Source: Bactericera cockerelli
Taxonomy: Eukaryota > Arthropoda > Insecta > Hemiptera > Triozidae
Length of the DNA stretch: 64,000 bases
NCBI GenBank assembly: GCA_024516035.1
Contig: CM044960.1
Location: forward strand, 21,592,668 to 21,656,667
Direction: 5' to 3'
This document shows, piece by piece, positions 9,546 to 22,100 of this stretch. The position numbers and the translations under genes were made by a program. Below the pieces are notes generated by a model, which worked only from the letters and a program-made list of their open reading frames with translations, was not told the origin of the DNA and did no database searches. The number at the start of each line of letters is the position of its first letter. Position 1 is the stretch's first letter.

Positions 9546-12500
9546 GTTCAATAGCCATGAAGAATCCACAGAAGCCCATGCACAGCACAAAATGCTACCA
9601 TTATTTACTTTCTAGCAAATTATCAATGAGTAAATGGACTGAACTTCAAAAACTTATGGAACACACTTTAAAGTCCCCGCTCCTTGGGTTTATAATTATC
9701 ACTCGGCAATGGCAAGGTAAACATTGTAGCGCTTTACCTTAGAGTCATACCTACACGCTTTATACTACTTGGGTTGCTAATAGCCACAAAGCTAGCACTA
9801 CTCCTGCTAGTAATACATTATTAACAACAAGCACTGCACTTAATGTTATTCAAGAAAAAATTCAAAATCATTGTGTCCATCCCACGCGCCTCATTCTCGA
9901 GTGATAACAGAGACACAGCCTGCACTACTAGTAGGCAGTCTTGAGATGTTAACTTTGAGGACATCCACAATGTAAGCCGGTGAAGAGAATATCAAGAGTG
10001 GTTTGGTTTGCGTTTTTCAACTTTTTTTTATATTCAGGGTTTTGTAAGAGGTTCATTCAATTCTATATAAAATGCCGAGAACTGTCAGACCGAAGGACCT
10101 TTCAACCAGTCCGAGAGTTTGCCAGGAGACAACAAATGTACCAGTCCTAATCCAGCACACCCACCTACAAAACGTAGCATATGGTGCAACAATAGAGACT
10201 CCAAAAGAAGAATCTACCATTCTGTTGCAGCACTGAACTAGAAATATTTAAAGAAAGTATAAATTGAAGAGCCCAGAAGAATACAACGTTTTGTTCGATG
10301 TTATGTGCAAGAATACGTATGGTACATCGGAGCCTTTCTCCTGTTACTGTTGCAGGGATGATATTTGATCTTGACATGGAAAGTTGTGAGGTCCGGCCAG
10401 GAATCTCGCTACATATGTTGTATTGTTGAGCATATGGTGCACACGCGTGGTGGCATATGTGGTCCCCTCTCATGCAAGGGTCTGCCATGCTGGCCCCAAT
10501 ACTCAGTATGTCCTGAGTCTTGCAACGACACAATGAGGCTGGATTATCGCAATCGGTATTGTCTTTTCTTTTCTTTCATTTTATTTTTCAAGACGGCTAA
10601 GTGAGAATTGTTAGTGAAAACCCAACGGAGCAAAGTGTTTGTGAACAATGGAAGATAGTTCCACAATTCTGAAGAAGTAAAGATTACAACAATAGTGGCA
10701 TTACGTCGTGTCACATTAAATTAATGTATTGCAAATAAGGTTAATGAGTTAATTTGAATAAGAACTGTGCAGGTGAGTCACAAAAAGATGATCACCTCAC
10801 AACACTTGGGTTTAAAATGTTTCTTGATGTACTAGGAACGCTATTAATTGATTTTAATATTTCAAATAGTTTACCTTCGCTTCACCCAGTGTTTCATGGA
10901 ATTCTCATAGTATACCTATCGTAGGAGGACCATTAACATCATTACCCTAGTCAATAAACTTGATCACAATATCTGCTCTATGGCTATAAATTGCAAATAA
11001 TTGAAGCATCTCGCATACTCTCCAATACAGAGGTCAGAGGTTCGATGTGAACCGTGATATATCAAGCCAAGAGGAAACTATGCTGAAGCTTTATGCAATA
11101 ACTTCTGATAATGAAGATAGCATCACGGATTGGTCCTTGATATTAAACATAATGTCCACGCTTCTAGTATGAAATCAAACTATCCACAAGCTATGTACCT
11201 ACATGAGAAATACTTAACTAATATATTAATAATAATATGGTCTTACTGATTTTTATTTCTCATTACATGTATGCATTGTAATAAGTAAAATATTGTGACC
11301 AATGACCAGCTAACCTCAGATAAATGAAAATTACTTTTAAAAAGAAAGTTCTGAAGAGGAAGCAATTGAGCTACCAATAATATCCATGCATTAACACTTA
11401 AAACATTGAAATTATGAGTAATGTAATTATATTTATATCTGTAATCTGACTTAAAATAATACCTAATAATAATAATGTGATGGGGATAGGACAGAAAATG
11501 CTATTATTATTGATATTGTTATACTAAAAATCAAAATATGAGCAAAAACTAACTCTGCAAAACGGTTAACGGTTATTGGAGCAGCTTTATTAATAGAATA
11601 TGTTTGATTAATTATATTTTTCAACTAACTTGATTAATATAAAATAATTAACACCACTCAGATTCCTGGCATTTCCGTTATGGTACATTTTTATTTTATT
11701 AGGTATTAATGTTTTATGTTCTTCATGCCAATTGCTGTACAAATGTAGTTGTACAAATGTACATACTCGCTGGTATGCAGCTTTTTAATGAACACCTTTC
11801 ACGTTTGTCTCACAGGTTTGCTATGCTATGTTTAATTCAACAAGTGCAAGACTTAACTCGTTTTATTAATTATACTGACATGTTTAGGTGACAAATTGGT
11901 AGAGTAGAATAACTTCTATTCCAAGATGTTTCTTTTTAATAAGTAAGATTTATTTTCTGGAATTTAGATTAGCAGAAATACATTTTATCTTTCTATTTCT
12001 TGATCAACTTTTACTGCAGATAATACAAGTTTCACACAAAAATTTAGAAAGTCTTAAAAATCTAGGGAGAGTATAACTTGCTGGATAGTTATTAGGTTAT
12101 TATATTCTACAATAACTCTTGTGATACACCAATAATCTCAAAACACTAGCCTTAAACTTCATACTGATCACATACTAAGTTTATGTTCTTGTATACCTTC
12201 AATATGTTAATTGGTTATGGAGGAAGAATTTTTTCTACAAATGAAAGAAATGAGCCAAAGATAATTGACAACAAAAGAATGTTTCTAACTTGAAATTCTC
12301 AGCTTGATTGTGTTAACTCATTACTAAAAGGAAACAAAATCTCCAAACAATACAAAGAGGTAAGACTCGTGAGGATACAAAAAGTTAGAACTTTCTATGG
12401 AACATTAAAATTCGGAGGAAATGGAGAGACAGACAATACACGTACCCACCGGCAACTTAGACCCGCTCACAACCAAGCATATTCCTGTCAACAAATATGT

Positions 12501-13847
12501 AAATACAAGATTGGATATGCATGCACAGATATTCAAGCTGTTCATAAGTCACGCACAAGTCATAACAAACATGACGCGGAATGCTGCAACTGAAGATGAG
12601 CTTGACGACACGACTATTACAGTAGACAACATCACGACACACACAGCATGTACAACACTCAAGACATAACTAAACTTGACATAGAAGAGAATGTGGACAG
12701 GAAACCTGACTTAACACCTGCTTTTTTAAACTATTTACAGAATCGTCCCGAAGAAACGATGGGCAAGAATTTTTAACATCATACAATAATTGTTCAGCTA
12801 AACGAGGATAAGTGGTAAGGGTTCCTTTATGGAGGCAGTGAAAGGCATCCACTCGTAATGAAACTATCATGGAACTGATTTCCAGAAGAAGAAAATGACA
12901 TGGTGGTAGCAGACGTCCAAGATGAATAAGATGGAAAAGAATTTTTAGATTACCAACTAAACATTAGGTCCCAATGAGATCCAAGAAATACAAGGCAACT
13001 CTTTCACACAGGATTCATTCAAATAAACGTAATGGCTACCATAAAAATACATGAAGACTAAAAAAAAGCTGATTTCGGGTGTTTAGTATTCAACGAACCA
13101 TTTCATGTGACGAAACACAGGAAGTGATGAGCGCGTGATTCAGATTTTCAAGGGACGCAGAACGCAGGGATTTGAATATCACCCTCATCATTAATTCTTG
13201 GGTTACTTAAGTTTATGAGCTTCTTCCTGTGTTAATTTCCTCCCGCATAAGACACACTCCTGGACCCAGACGGAACCTGAGAAAGGAAGAGAAGCAATGA
13301 AGTCTTCAGCGATACACGTTGTCATACATGTTTACATTTTGTTTGCGTTTTCACACCTGAGTTTTTTACGAGTTCTCCTTATCATGAGGGAGACTTGGCA
13401 CTTGTCCCCGGCGTTATCGCGCGTTGTGCATTCAAATAGACCTCCCATTATCTTATTGATGTTGTGACTAGCGATACTTCCATACAATGCAGTTCTAAAT
13501 GTAGTTTTCATTACAAAACTGCAAAATACAGAACTGAGACACTGATTTGTTGATAGAGTCATTGAATAGATCGTCCCAGGGGCTTCAACAGAGGATCAGT
13601 CCATTCTGAATTTAGAGCAAATAGAAGGAAGCTTTCTAAAACTATTTCTCAAGTCCTATTCAAATAATTTGAGTCTTCACCAATATTAGTATGGCTATAC
13701 GTATAATGACATTACCATTAACTAATTAATGTTCTATTCTTTTTGGAATGATAACTTACAGACCTGCTTTTAGTGTTTCCAGTGAAACCCTTACAATTAT
13801 TAACACTACGACCTATTGTGATCTAGCCTCACGTCTTCGGAAGCAAT
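9546..13847. other. Gene-free stretch; only chance frames
   Basis: No exon can be supported. Overlapping frames on both strands at 10165-10604 and 12369-12669 carry no recognisable domain. A (TAA)n-rich patch lies around 11460-11510. A B-box-like GAGGTTCGATGTGAACC at 11037 stands alone without an A box. Confidence 0.45.
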
Positions 13848-13942
13848 CCGACGGGAATTGAACTAAGCATCTCTAGACTACAGACAGCTGAACTCAGGAT
13901 CTCTGGACTACAGGCAGCAGTCACAACCGTTACGCCGCGGAG
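13848..13942 (-). repeat. tRNA-like SINE head with internal 30-bp duplication
   Basis: The right part (13889-13942) is a diverged copy of the element at 657-718: on the minus strand, CTCCGCGGCGTAACGG, then CCAGAGATCCTGAGTTCAG. The left part (13848-13888) repeats the middle of the same unit with changes (GAACTAAGCATCTCTAGACT versus GAACTCAGGATCTCTGGACT), so about 30 bp have been duplicated in tandem. Confidence 0.6.
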
Positions 13943-14936
13943 GCTAATTCATTTATAGGACTTACGGAGATATCAGTCGTAAGTGCTAAATGAAAACATC
14001 TTCAGCTCCACCGGGAAACTAAACCAAAAAGAAATGATTATTAAGATGGACCTACTATTTTAACTCTTATCTGTATTCTACGTAGAACTAGAAATTATTC
14101 AACTCTTAATACTAAATGTGACTTATTGTTCAGTCCACGCAATCTTATGAAACGTTTGTTCAGCATTATTATTAGGGGGCCAACTATCTCCAGACAAGCT
14201 GTTCTTTGGTAATGTTAATTAATCACTCTCCATTCTTCAAACACAAGACTGCGGGAAGTTCAAAACTCTTTCATGTAAGGAACACTGGTACAGCAAGATA
14301 GGAACACACTTTGCTAAGAACCGAATGCTTTTTATCTTCTTCATTACCAGATCTATTTGTGAATGATTGCCTTTAATCTCTTATGGTAATTCCTTCATAC
14401 AATTACTATGGTTCTGCTTCTAAAGTTTTTCAATTATGAGCTTACATGTGTACCGTATGAGTTCACAGGAACGTGTGTTCCATTATTATTATAATTATGC
14501 CATAGGTACACCTTACATGTACATTACATTGAGTATTATGGTCAAATTGAAAGCAGGTTTAATATTCATTATTTCTTAGAGAAGAGGTGTTATTTAAATT
14601 AGTTTGGTAACGCATGTGCTTTTGGCTTTGGGAGACTTTATAAAAACTTCTACGAAACCTTTTGGTTTCATTCTTTGTTGAAAATATTTTGTGCTTGACT
14701 TCACACGATTTTTGAGTTCAGGTACATTTACATCACCATTTTGAGGTATACCTTTCTAATTACAATCTATTCAACGTTCCAACAACTATTATTTCTAAAA
14801 GACAGATCTCTTGAACATACAAAAGAATTTCTAAATTTTCAAAATATTCATAATTATTATGTGGGTATTTTGTTTTTCAAGGTGCGTTTATGGTGTATTT
14901 GTATTCAGCCGAAATGAGAAGTACCATTGGATATAT

Positions 14937-15037
14937 GAACAGAAAACACCGTCTGAGCAATGTCTCAAGCATGTTTTCCTTTAGAATTATTGGCCAATAT
15001 CTTGCTTGAGACATTGCTCAGCCAAAATTCGCTGTTC
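14937..15037. repeat. Strong hairpin with 19-bp perfect arms
   Basis: CTGAGCAATGTCTCAAGCA at 14953-14971 is followed after a 31-nt loop by its exact reverse complement at 15003-15021. Outside a 10 x 10 unpaired stretch, GAACAG (14937-14942) and CTGTTC (15032-15037) pair again. It could be a small inverted-repeat transposon or a small-RNA precursor. I found no second copy in the window and no target duplication. Confidence 0.7.
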
Positions 15038-15072
15038 ATAAGTACGGGTGTAAGACACCTCGCTACCCTGCT

Positions 15073-15116
15073 TATTACTTCCGATAAATGTCTAATATTA
15101 GAAATCTGAAGTAATA
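15073..15116. repeat. Palindromic repeat unit related to 7595-7632
   Basis: TATTACTTC at 15073-15081 pairs with GAAGTAATA at 15108-15116, and between them lies TCTAATATTAGA. The same three components, in the same order, form the palindrome near 7.6 kb. This indicates a dispersed element end or a very short inverted-repeat element. Confidence 0.55.
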
Positions 15117-18100
15117 TTTTTCCTGCTTCACTTTTCAATTTCTACTACTACTGCTCCTGCCCTGTACTTCCTTGAGAAACAGGGGAATATGAGCAGGCTT
15201 CACATCTGCTGAATGTAAACAAGACATTAAACAATGAGACCCTAGTAACTACTTGTCCAATAATTACTTGAATCGATCATTTTAAATATGAATAACTCCT
15301 AGTCTGGTACTTTCTCAGACATGTCATGAAGTTTTTTTTTTTTTTTGTAACAAGAATAATCTACTGCGACTGTGAAATTGTCAAAGGAATTTCAATCATG
15401 TAACTTACAGGGGAGAGTGAGAGAATGCAAGTACTCTACAAATTCTATCTGGGTGGCCTCCTTCTCATTCACTTGGCTGTGTTTGCATGCTGCTCCTGCT
15501 TTCATTCATGAGAAAATGTCCCGCGGCACCCCATATTGATAGTCCTCAAAACAATGTCATACAGGCCTTCAAAGCTAATCAATCCGACGTTAGAGAGTGA
15601 CAATGATAGTAAATGAGATGAAATCCAATCATTGATGCTGTACCTATCGTCTATTATACCAGATATTGTATAATTACTTTGAAGAGTCTTGATTCTATTC
15701 AGGTCCAGACCGTCCAGCAGAAAGCAGTCATTATTATCAATGACTTAAATGAAATCGAACACTTTAAATTCAGTTTAAAAGCAAAAATAAATTTAAACTA
15801 AAAAACGGTTGACATCTTTTTTTTTCGTAGAAGAAGTCCTACAAATTTAATAAAAAAATGTATTATTTTTGTTGTTTCGCAGAAATACTCTTGGTTCCTT
15901 GAGTCGCTCAACATAAATTCTAATTTTAGATCCTGAAAAGTATGTCTAGCAAGAGCCAGATTACCGTCTTCTATTTTTATCTCTTGGGGTGACGGAGAAT
16001 TTCCAGGGGGTGGATTATTTTAGTACAAGGAGAAATACATATAGTGTCATCATGTTGTGTTATCATTGATGGTAATTTTAAAATACTGTTTAATCTTTTC
16101 TATAATTAATTATCGAAATAGCTAGATATTAAGGTGTAATAAGTCATCACCCCGACACTCATACCTAAATTAACTTCTCTCACAGAAACTTAGAAGCATT
16201 CCCAAATAATTAATAACATCGAGTAAAGTTAAATCGAGTATAAAAAAAAAACATGAAATTTAAATCTCAAGACAGAGTTATTTTTACTTAAAGCAAGACA
16301 AAAAGCTTTCGAATAATAAAGAGGATTATACATGAATAAGAAAGAACCCAGTATGAATGGAATTCCCTTCAATCGTCGTAGGATCAAAAACGTTCATTCC
16401 CTCATCAGAGACTAACCAGCGGAAAGAAGGGATAACGAAGGACCAATGTCTCCTATAATCAACATGGCATTCTGGTGGCCTGCTGTATAGCATCAGGAAT
16501 AATAATCCTCTCGTCCCTAATGTGTTAGTCCTTTATATTTTGATCCTTTAGACACTTTCAGGATTCCACATGGCTTATATTACTTTAAATTTTTTATACA
16601 GTTTCGGTGATTGCTTATGTGTTTCTTTGACATTGTTATAAGTGGTTTTGATAAGTATTTAAAAATGTTCACACAGTTTTTTGACATTGTGTTTTCTGTT
16701 TTTTATTTCATCTGCAGAACCATATCGAATGATTTCCGTCTCCATTCACACCATGACATATTGCAGTCTACATGCTGTTCCGTGGCAATGGCAATCAAAT
16801 CCATACTTCTGTCTAACGAGTAGGAAATTGATGTGTTTTTAGTATCTCTGCAAGTCTTGTTATATTTTTTTGTGTTCCTTAATTTACTACGAAGGAATGA
16901 ATCTAGAGCAATGATTTACTTTTCTTTGTTCTTGAGTTTTCTTTGTGTTTCTAGGTCCGATTCATTGAATGGATCCATTTCGCATTTGGTAGAGGCTCGT
17001 TTTTTGATTCCTTTGTGTAGAAATGTCCCTTAAGATATTTTTATGTACAATTCCTTGAATATTCTCTAACGGGATGTTTTACTTATGAAGTAAGTATATT
17101 GATCGAACCAATGAAGGACTTTCCATTTTAAAACTCTTACTATCTCATTTTGTTTTAAGCTCATTAGCTCCAATTAAATGGCACTAAAAGCCAATGATAA
17201 TTAAAATGTCCAATTTCTTGTTGAACAGATATTTATTTTACTGTTTTTAGTAGGTATTCATATTGCTTAATAGGTTTCATTTGTGAAATAATTTCAAAAA
17301 CATTCCAACCTAATGATTTACAATATAGATTTCTTAAAACACACTAAAACTTTGAACATTCACAATGTATTTTAAATTTTGTTTGAATGGTCATCTTGAT
17401 GTCATATGCATATGAATGAAAGCTAATTTACTACAGAGTCCAGGGCCACAGAAGTATCCAGCATTGTCCCTTTAACGAACGATCTGGAAACATTATTTAA
17501 ACAGTATTTCGAATTAGAATGACAGTAAACATATCATCGGGCCGCCACGACATTGCACATGTTGTGGTGTGGTGAGGGGATCGCTCAGTTCAGATGTGAG
17601 ATGAGTGACTTGAACATCCCGAACACTCGTGATAGAAAAATTAATATTGAGATATCTTGGCAAGATCTAAGCTAATAGGGACTCTAAAAACAATTTATGT
17701 GCTTCTGGTGGTTTGAAGTGGTATCATAAAATAAGGCGGGCAATCCATTACCAACTTTTGTCTTCAGGTCTGAAGACACTGGTATAACAGCGGTCAAACA
17801 CTGACAGGCCCTGACGCCCCCCTGTCAAAAGGATCAGCTATTAGGACATCATTAGAATTTTCCCTATTTCCAATGTTTATTTTTATATGTTTATGGAATT
17901 TTGTTCGCAATACATTATGTATACAATACATACGCAACACTGCTAAATTTTTATTATATGTACCTCCAGAAAGTTAGCATTGTCGATTTTTTTTTTTTTT
18001 TTACTATCTAAAAAAATCTACACGAAAGCAAAATTTCGTGAGGAAATGACATTTTCTTTGGAAGTCGCCTAGTCGCCTTCGTGTTTCAGATAGTATTTAT

Positions 18101-19112
18101 TATGGTTGCTGCTTTGCATGCTTTTGTTTCAAGCTTTGACATCCTCGTGAGATCAATACAATATGGGTGAACACTAAACATACCTATGCGCCATGTAATG
18201 TGGAGATATACAATCCAAATCACAGCTGAGCATTATTTTATGATCCTAGAGATATTGAGATGGAGAGACATTTTTTAAGTTTGGGAAGTATATTTTTTTA
18301 AAAAGTCACTCACGAACACCCCTGAACTTGTTGGGCCTATTTCTAGCCTTCCAAACTTTAACATACAACATCCAACCTAACCTAATATTTACAAGTAAGA
18401 ATTCCATTATAAATTTATGTGGCGTTTACATGGTCCTAAATATAAGTGCTGTATTCCTCAATTCTAGCTAATGTTGGATGTCTCGAATTTAACAATCAAT
18501 AATTTCAATTTACAACAACAACAAAAATGAAAGTAACCTTAATTCAAGCAGCAGGCAGGCACTTCAAACACAAGAGGCTTCTATTTTCGTCTGGTTCATG
18601 TATAACCTCAAGCTATTTCCGTACACAAATCACAGACTATGATGTGTTTACTAGATTCCTAGGAGTACCTAGCTAATGTTACCTAGGTTAGTAGCAGAGG
18701 AACATGAGTAGCAACTTTTGGCATAGAAGAAACTAAAAAACAATTAGGTAGGTACACTTTTCTGTGAGGATTTAAATTACCAAAAATACCTAACATGAAA
18801 GGAAAGTGATTCCATTCTAAATGGGCGTAACGAATGTAGAATTACTGTTCCTATACGGGACTTGCATGTATCAGCAATGAGAATAGAGAAGAATGAGCAG
18901 CATCATTTTCTTGGGTGCACATCACTAAATAATTAAACACTTACTCTATGGTCTCTTACAACCTTTCCTCAAAAGTTTAAAGAAAAAATCGAACAGACAC
19001 AAAAAAGTTCTGACTAAAATACAAAAAATGTATAGTGACCACTGATTATGAAAGAAAGTATGACTAGCTCTTTTGGTTTATTTGCAAAACAAATATGTAC
19101 ATATAATAATTA
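15117..19112. other. Gene-free AT-rich stretch
   Basis: I see no supported exon or element. Poly(T) tracts occur at about 15332-15347 and 17989-18002. Frames at 16611-17033 are AT-rich and hydrophobic with no motif or splice context. Confidence 0.45.
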
Positions 19113-19190
19113 CCGACCTCAGTACTTTGATCGATAAGGCGGCGAACTTGTTACCTGGAGGTCGGTGGTTCAAGTCCCGGTTTCAGCGTA
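19113..19190 (+). repeat. tRNA-derived SINE head
   Basis: TTGATCGATAAGGCGGCGAAC resembles an A box region, and GGTGGTTCAAGTCCCGG a B box 30 nt later. The middle segment TTACCTGGAGGTCGG is shared with the pieces at 935-1010 and 43890-43932. No closing acceptor stem is seen, so this is a repeat and not a tRNA gene. Confidence 0.6.
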
Positions 19191-22100
19191 GATTTAGTAA
19201 AGCAAGTTTGAGTAGTTGTGATATCACGAAAGTGATTAACATATGATAACTTTCACCCTTCATAGCTGTCATCAAACAATTTATTATAGTACAAGTTGCA
19301 CCCATCAATTTGTAAGAAAGTAAAATTCTGTAAACTAACTGTTGGAAGACAAAGCATACAATATATTTGCATCCCAAGCACGAGAATGGGTCTCTTGAAG
19401 GCAACTTCAGGGCTCGTGTACATCATCATCACATCCTACTAGCACCGGACAGTCATTCCACAGCAGGTCAAAGATCTTCCGGTAGCCGAATAAGTCACTA
19501 GCCAAGTCGGAGATTGATTCACAAGTCACAAGTAGCAGTTGGTAGCATGGGAAAACACATGTTATCAACACTTAACATCGCCGGGAACTTCTTATATCCG
19601 GGCAGAAGCGGCGTGGCACTCTGCTTCCTCCCGGTCTGGTGAACGAAAAGCTGTGCAATATTGGCTCATTTTCCTCCAATGTAATTGAAGAAACTGATGA
19701 TTAGCAATAACTTAAGAGCAAGTACGTAATATGTTTAGAAATATGGTTCTTGACACAATAAAACTCGTCAACATTGTACTGGGCACAAAAACACAAAATA
19801 ATGACGAACAACCTTCCATTTCTTTCCAAATGCTGTTGAGAACAGTAACCTCACACATTGTATTAATATTTTCAAACTTTGTCCCAAAAGGTTACTATAA
19901 GAAAGATACCTATGAAACTTTAACCGAGATTTCGAACATACCTTAAATTAACACTGGATTCTGTTTTCTTCTTGAAAAAGAAGAGAACTCTTGAGTTGGA
20001 TTGGCGTTAAGTGATTCAACGTGTTGCGAGCATTGCGAGATGACACTTGGCTAGAATGATGCATGTACGCGTGCGTGTGATGAGATTTATAATGAGGAGT
20101 CAGTGGACCCTGCAGGACATATAGACCGTGTCCAGGAGAAAATCAGCCGGCCATGAGCACATTCAAAATCCAATGGTTTAGAAAGGAAAAAGAAATGGGC
20201 TGTCTTAACTTCTGTGGGGAAAGTTTCACTTAACGGATTGATGTGGCGAGGCGCAGACTTGGTGAATGTGTTACTGTTAGTCATGACTCAAGCCCTGGTG
20301 TTAGAGATGAAAACTAAAATAAAAGGGGTGATTCAGGGGAAGAACCAGCAACCTAAGAGTCCATAGCCACGATAATCTGAGAGTGTGCTTTGAGGTACAG
20401 ATTTTCTACTTCAGCAATGATAACTGAAGAAGTTACCCTTCTCCTAACTTGTTTTATTTTACCAGAACAGGTCAGACAAATCAATCAATTAATTGTAATT
20501 TTTTCACATCCCCTTAAAATAGATGATTTCTACCTAGTAGTTTGCATCACTCGTGATTCAAACATCACCGGATATGGTTCGCAATCAAATTACATACACA
20601 TTTGAAATAATTCACACAAAAATCAAAGTCATGCAAACCATTACTGACATGAATATTGGCCATACGCTGCATAATGAACCATTCGCATGGATACAACATG
20701 ACCACATCGCATCGCAGCTAGAGTTACTTACAAATCAAAGCCCATAAACATATTATTAAGCAAACCATTAAGCAAAGATTTTATTTAACATGGTGATTTA
20801 GTTAATAGAGCAGTCCATATGTTTCTAGCAATGTGTATTGACAGAGAGCCCATCAGTCCTAATTATTTCAGAACTAATAAGGAACAATTAGATTTACATA
20901 AAATTGTTTATGGAGTGATTTAAATGGAGTAGAAACTACAAGCACAAAACACGAGGAAAATTACAGCCATTATCGTATAATTTCAGATGCTGCGAGGAGA
21001 GTCTGCTGTAGTCCTGAAGGCCTAAAACAGCGAGCAGGGAGTAGACCAGATTAGAGTAGCTGACCCTACCCGCGCGCGTAGCTAGCTGGAAGAATTGAAT
21101 ACCACAGAACCCTTTCATTATAACACAGCGGCGATGGCACAGGGTGGTCAGTGGTTCAGGTTCTGTGAGCTAAGACAAGCTGTGGGATTTGCCTCATTAG
21201 TTATCCGGTCAGTTTCGGTATCGCCTACTCCGCAACTACGACAGCAATATGGAGGATAGATGTACAATTGTACATACATACATTAGGAAGCAATACTGTC
21301 AAATTAAGAGATGTTCTCTGGTCATCTGAGATCATTTAAGCACTGAATAAAAAATTCCATCAATTATTATCACACGGAAAACCGGACTGACAAAAATAGT
21401 AAGTATTATGATTAGATTGATTAGTATCAGTAACTACCAAGATTACTACAAATTGGTCTGATTGTTTTTTACTATAGAAACAAGGTTTTCCGTAATATTG
21501 GAAATTTCCATTGTTAGTTTCTTACCGTCCAGAGTTCTTAGTAATTAGAAACCGACAACTGTTCCACAAAAAGCCAAAAGGTGTGACCAAGTTGTACTAT
21601 CAACATTTCTGTTTAAAGTGTCTTTTAGGAGAATAAATTGGTGAATAATTATAGTTTACGGCTCAATAATTATGTATATTACATAGTGAATGCACATTAT
21701 AGTTGGGTGGGTTGTGTTAATGTGGAACAGGAAGGACATCCCATTACATGCATACATATAAGTACCTAAAATGAGTTAGTATAATTGACCATCAACACAA
21801 TGCATAGATTTATTTTACTTCTTGAACGTAAGGGTACCAAAATGAACACGCGATTCATATTTAAAAACGGATGTAACCCTGTTGGACCAGCTATGAATGA
21901 AAATTGAGGATACATCATACTAATAGCAATTAATTTAACATTGAACTTATTCTGAGTGTAATACGAATAATAATTAATAACCCCACTCTTGTAAGAAATA
22001 ATAAATTATTCTACATTGAATGTTCTCCAATCATTAAGTTTAAAATAAAAGCCATAAAGTTTACTAACGCGTGCATTAATAATGAATATTGGTTCAGTGA

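Noticed and set aside
10165..10604. Overlapping open frames on both strands that looked like a transposase remnant
   Set aside because: A phrase resembling the Tc1-type WPxYSPD motif did not extend to neighbouring catalytic motifs, and no inverted ends were found.
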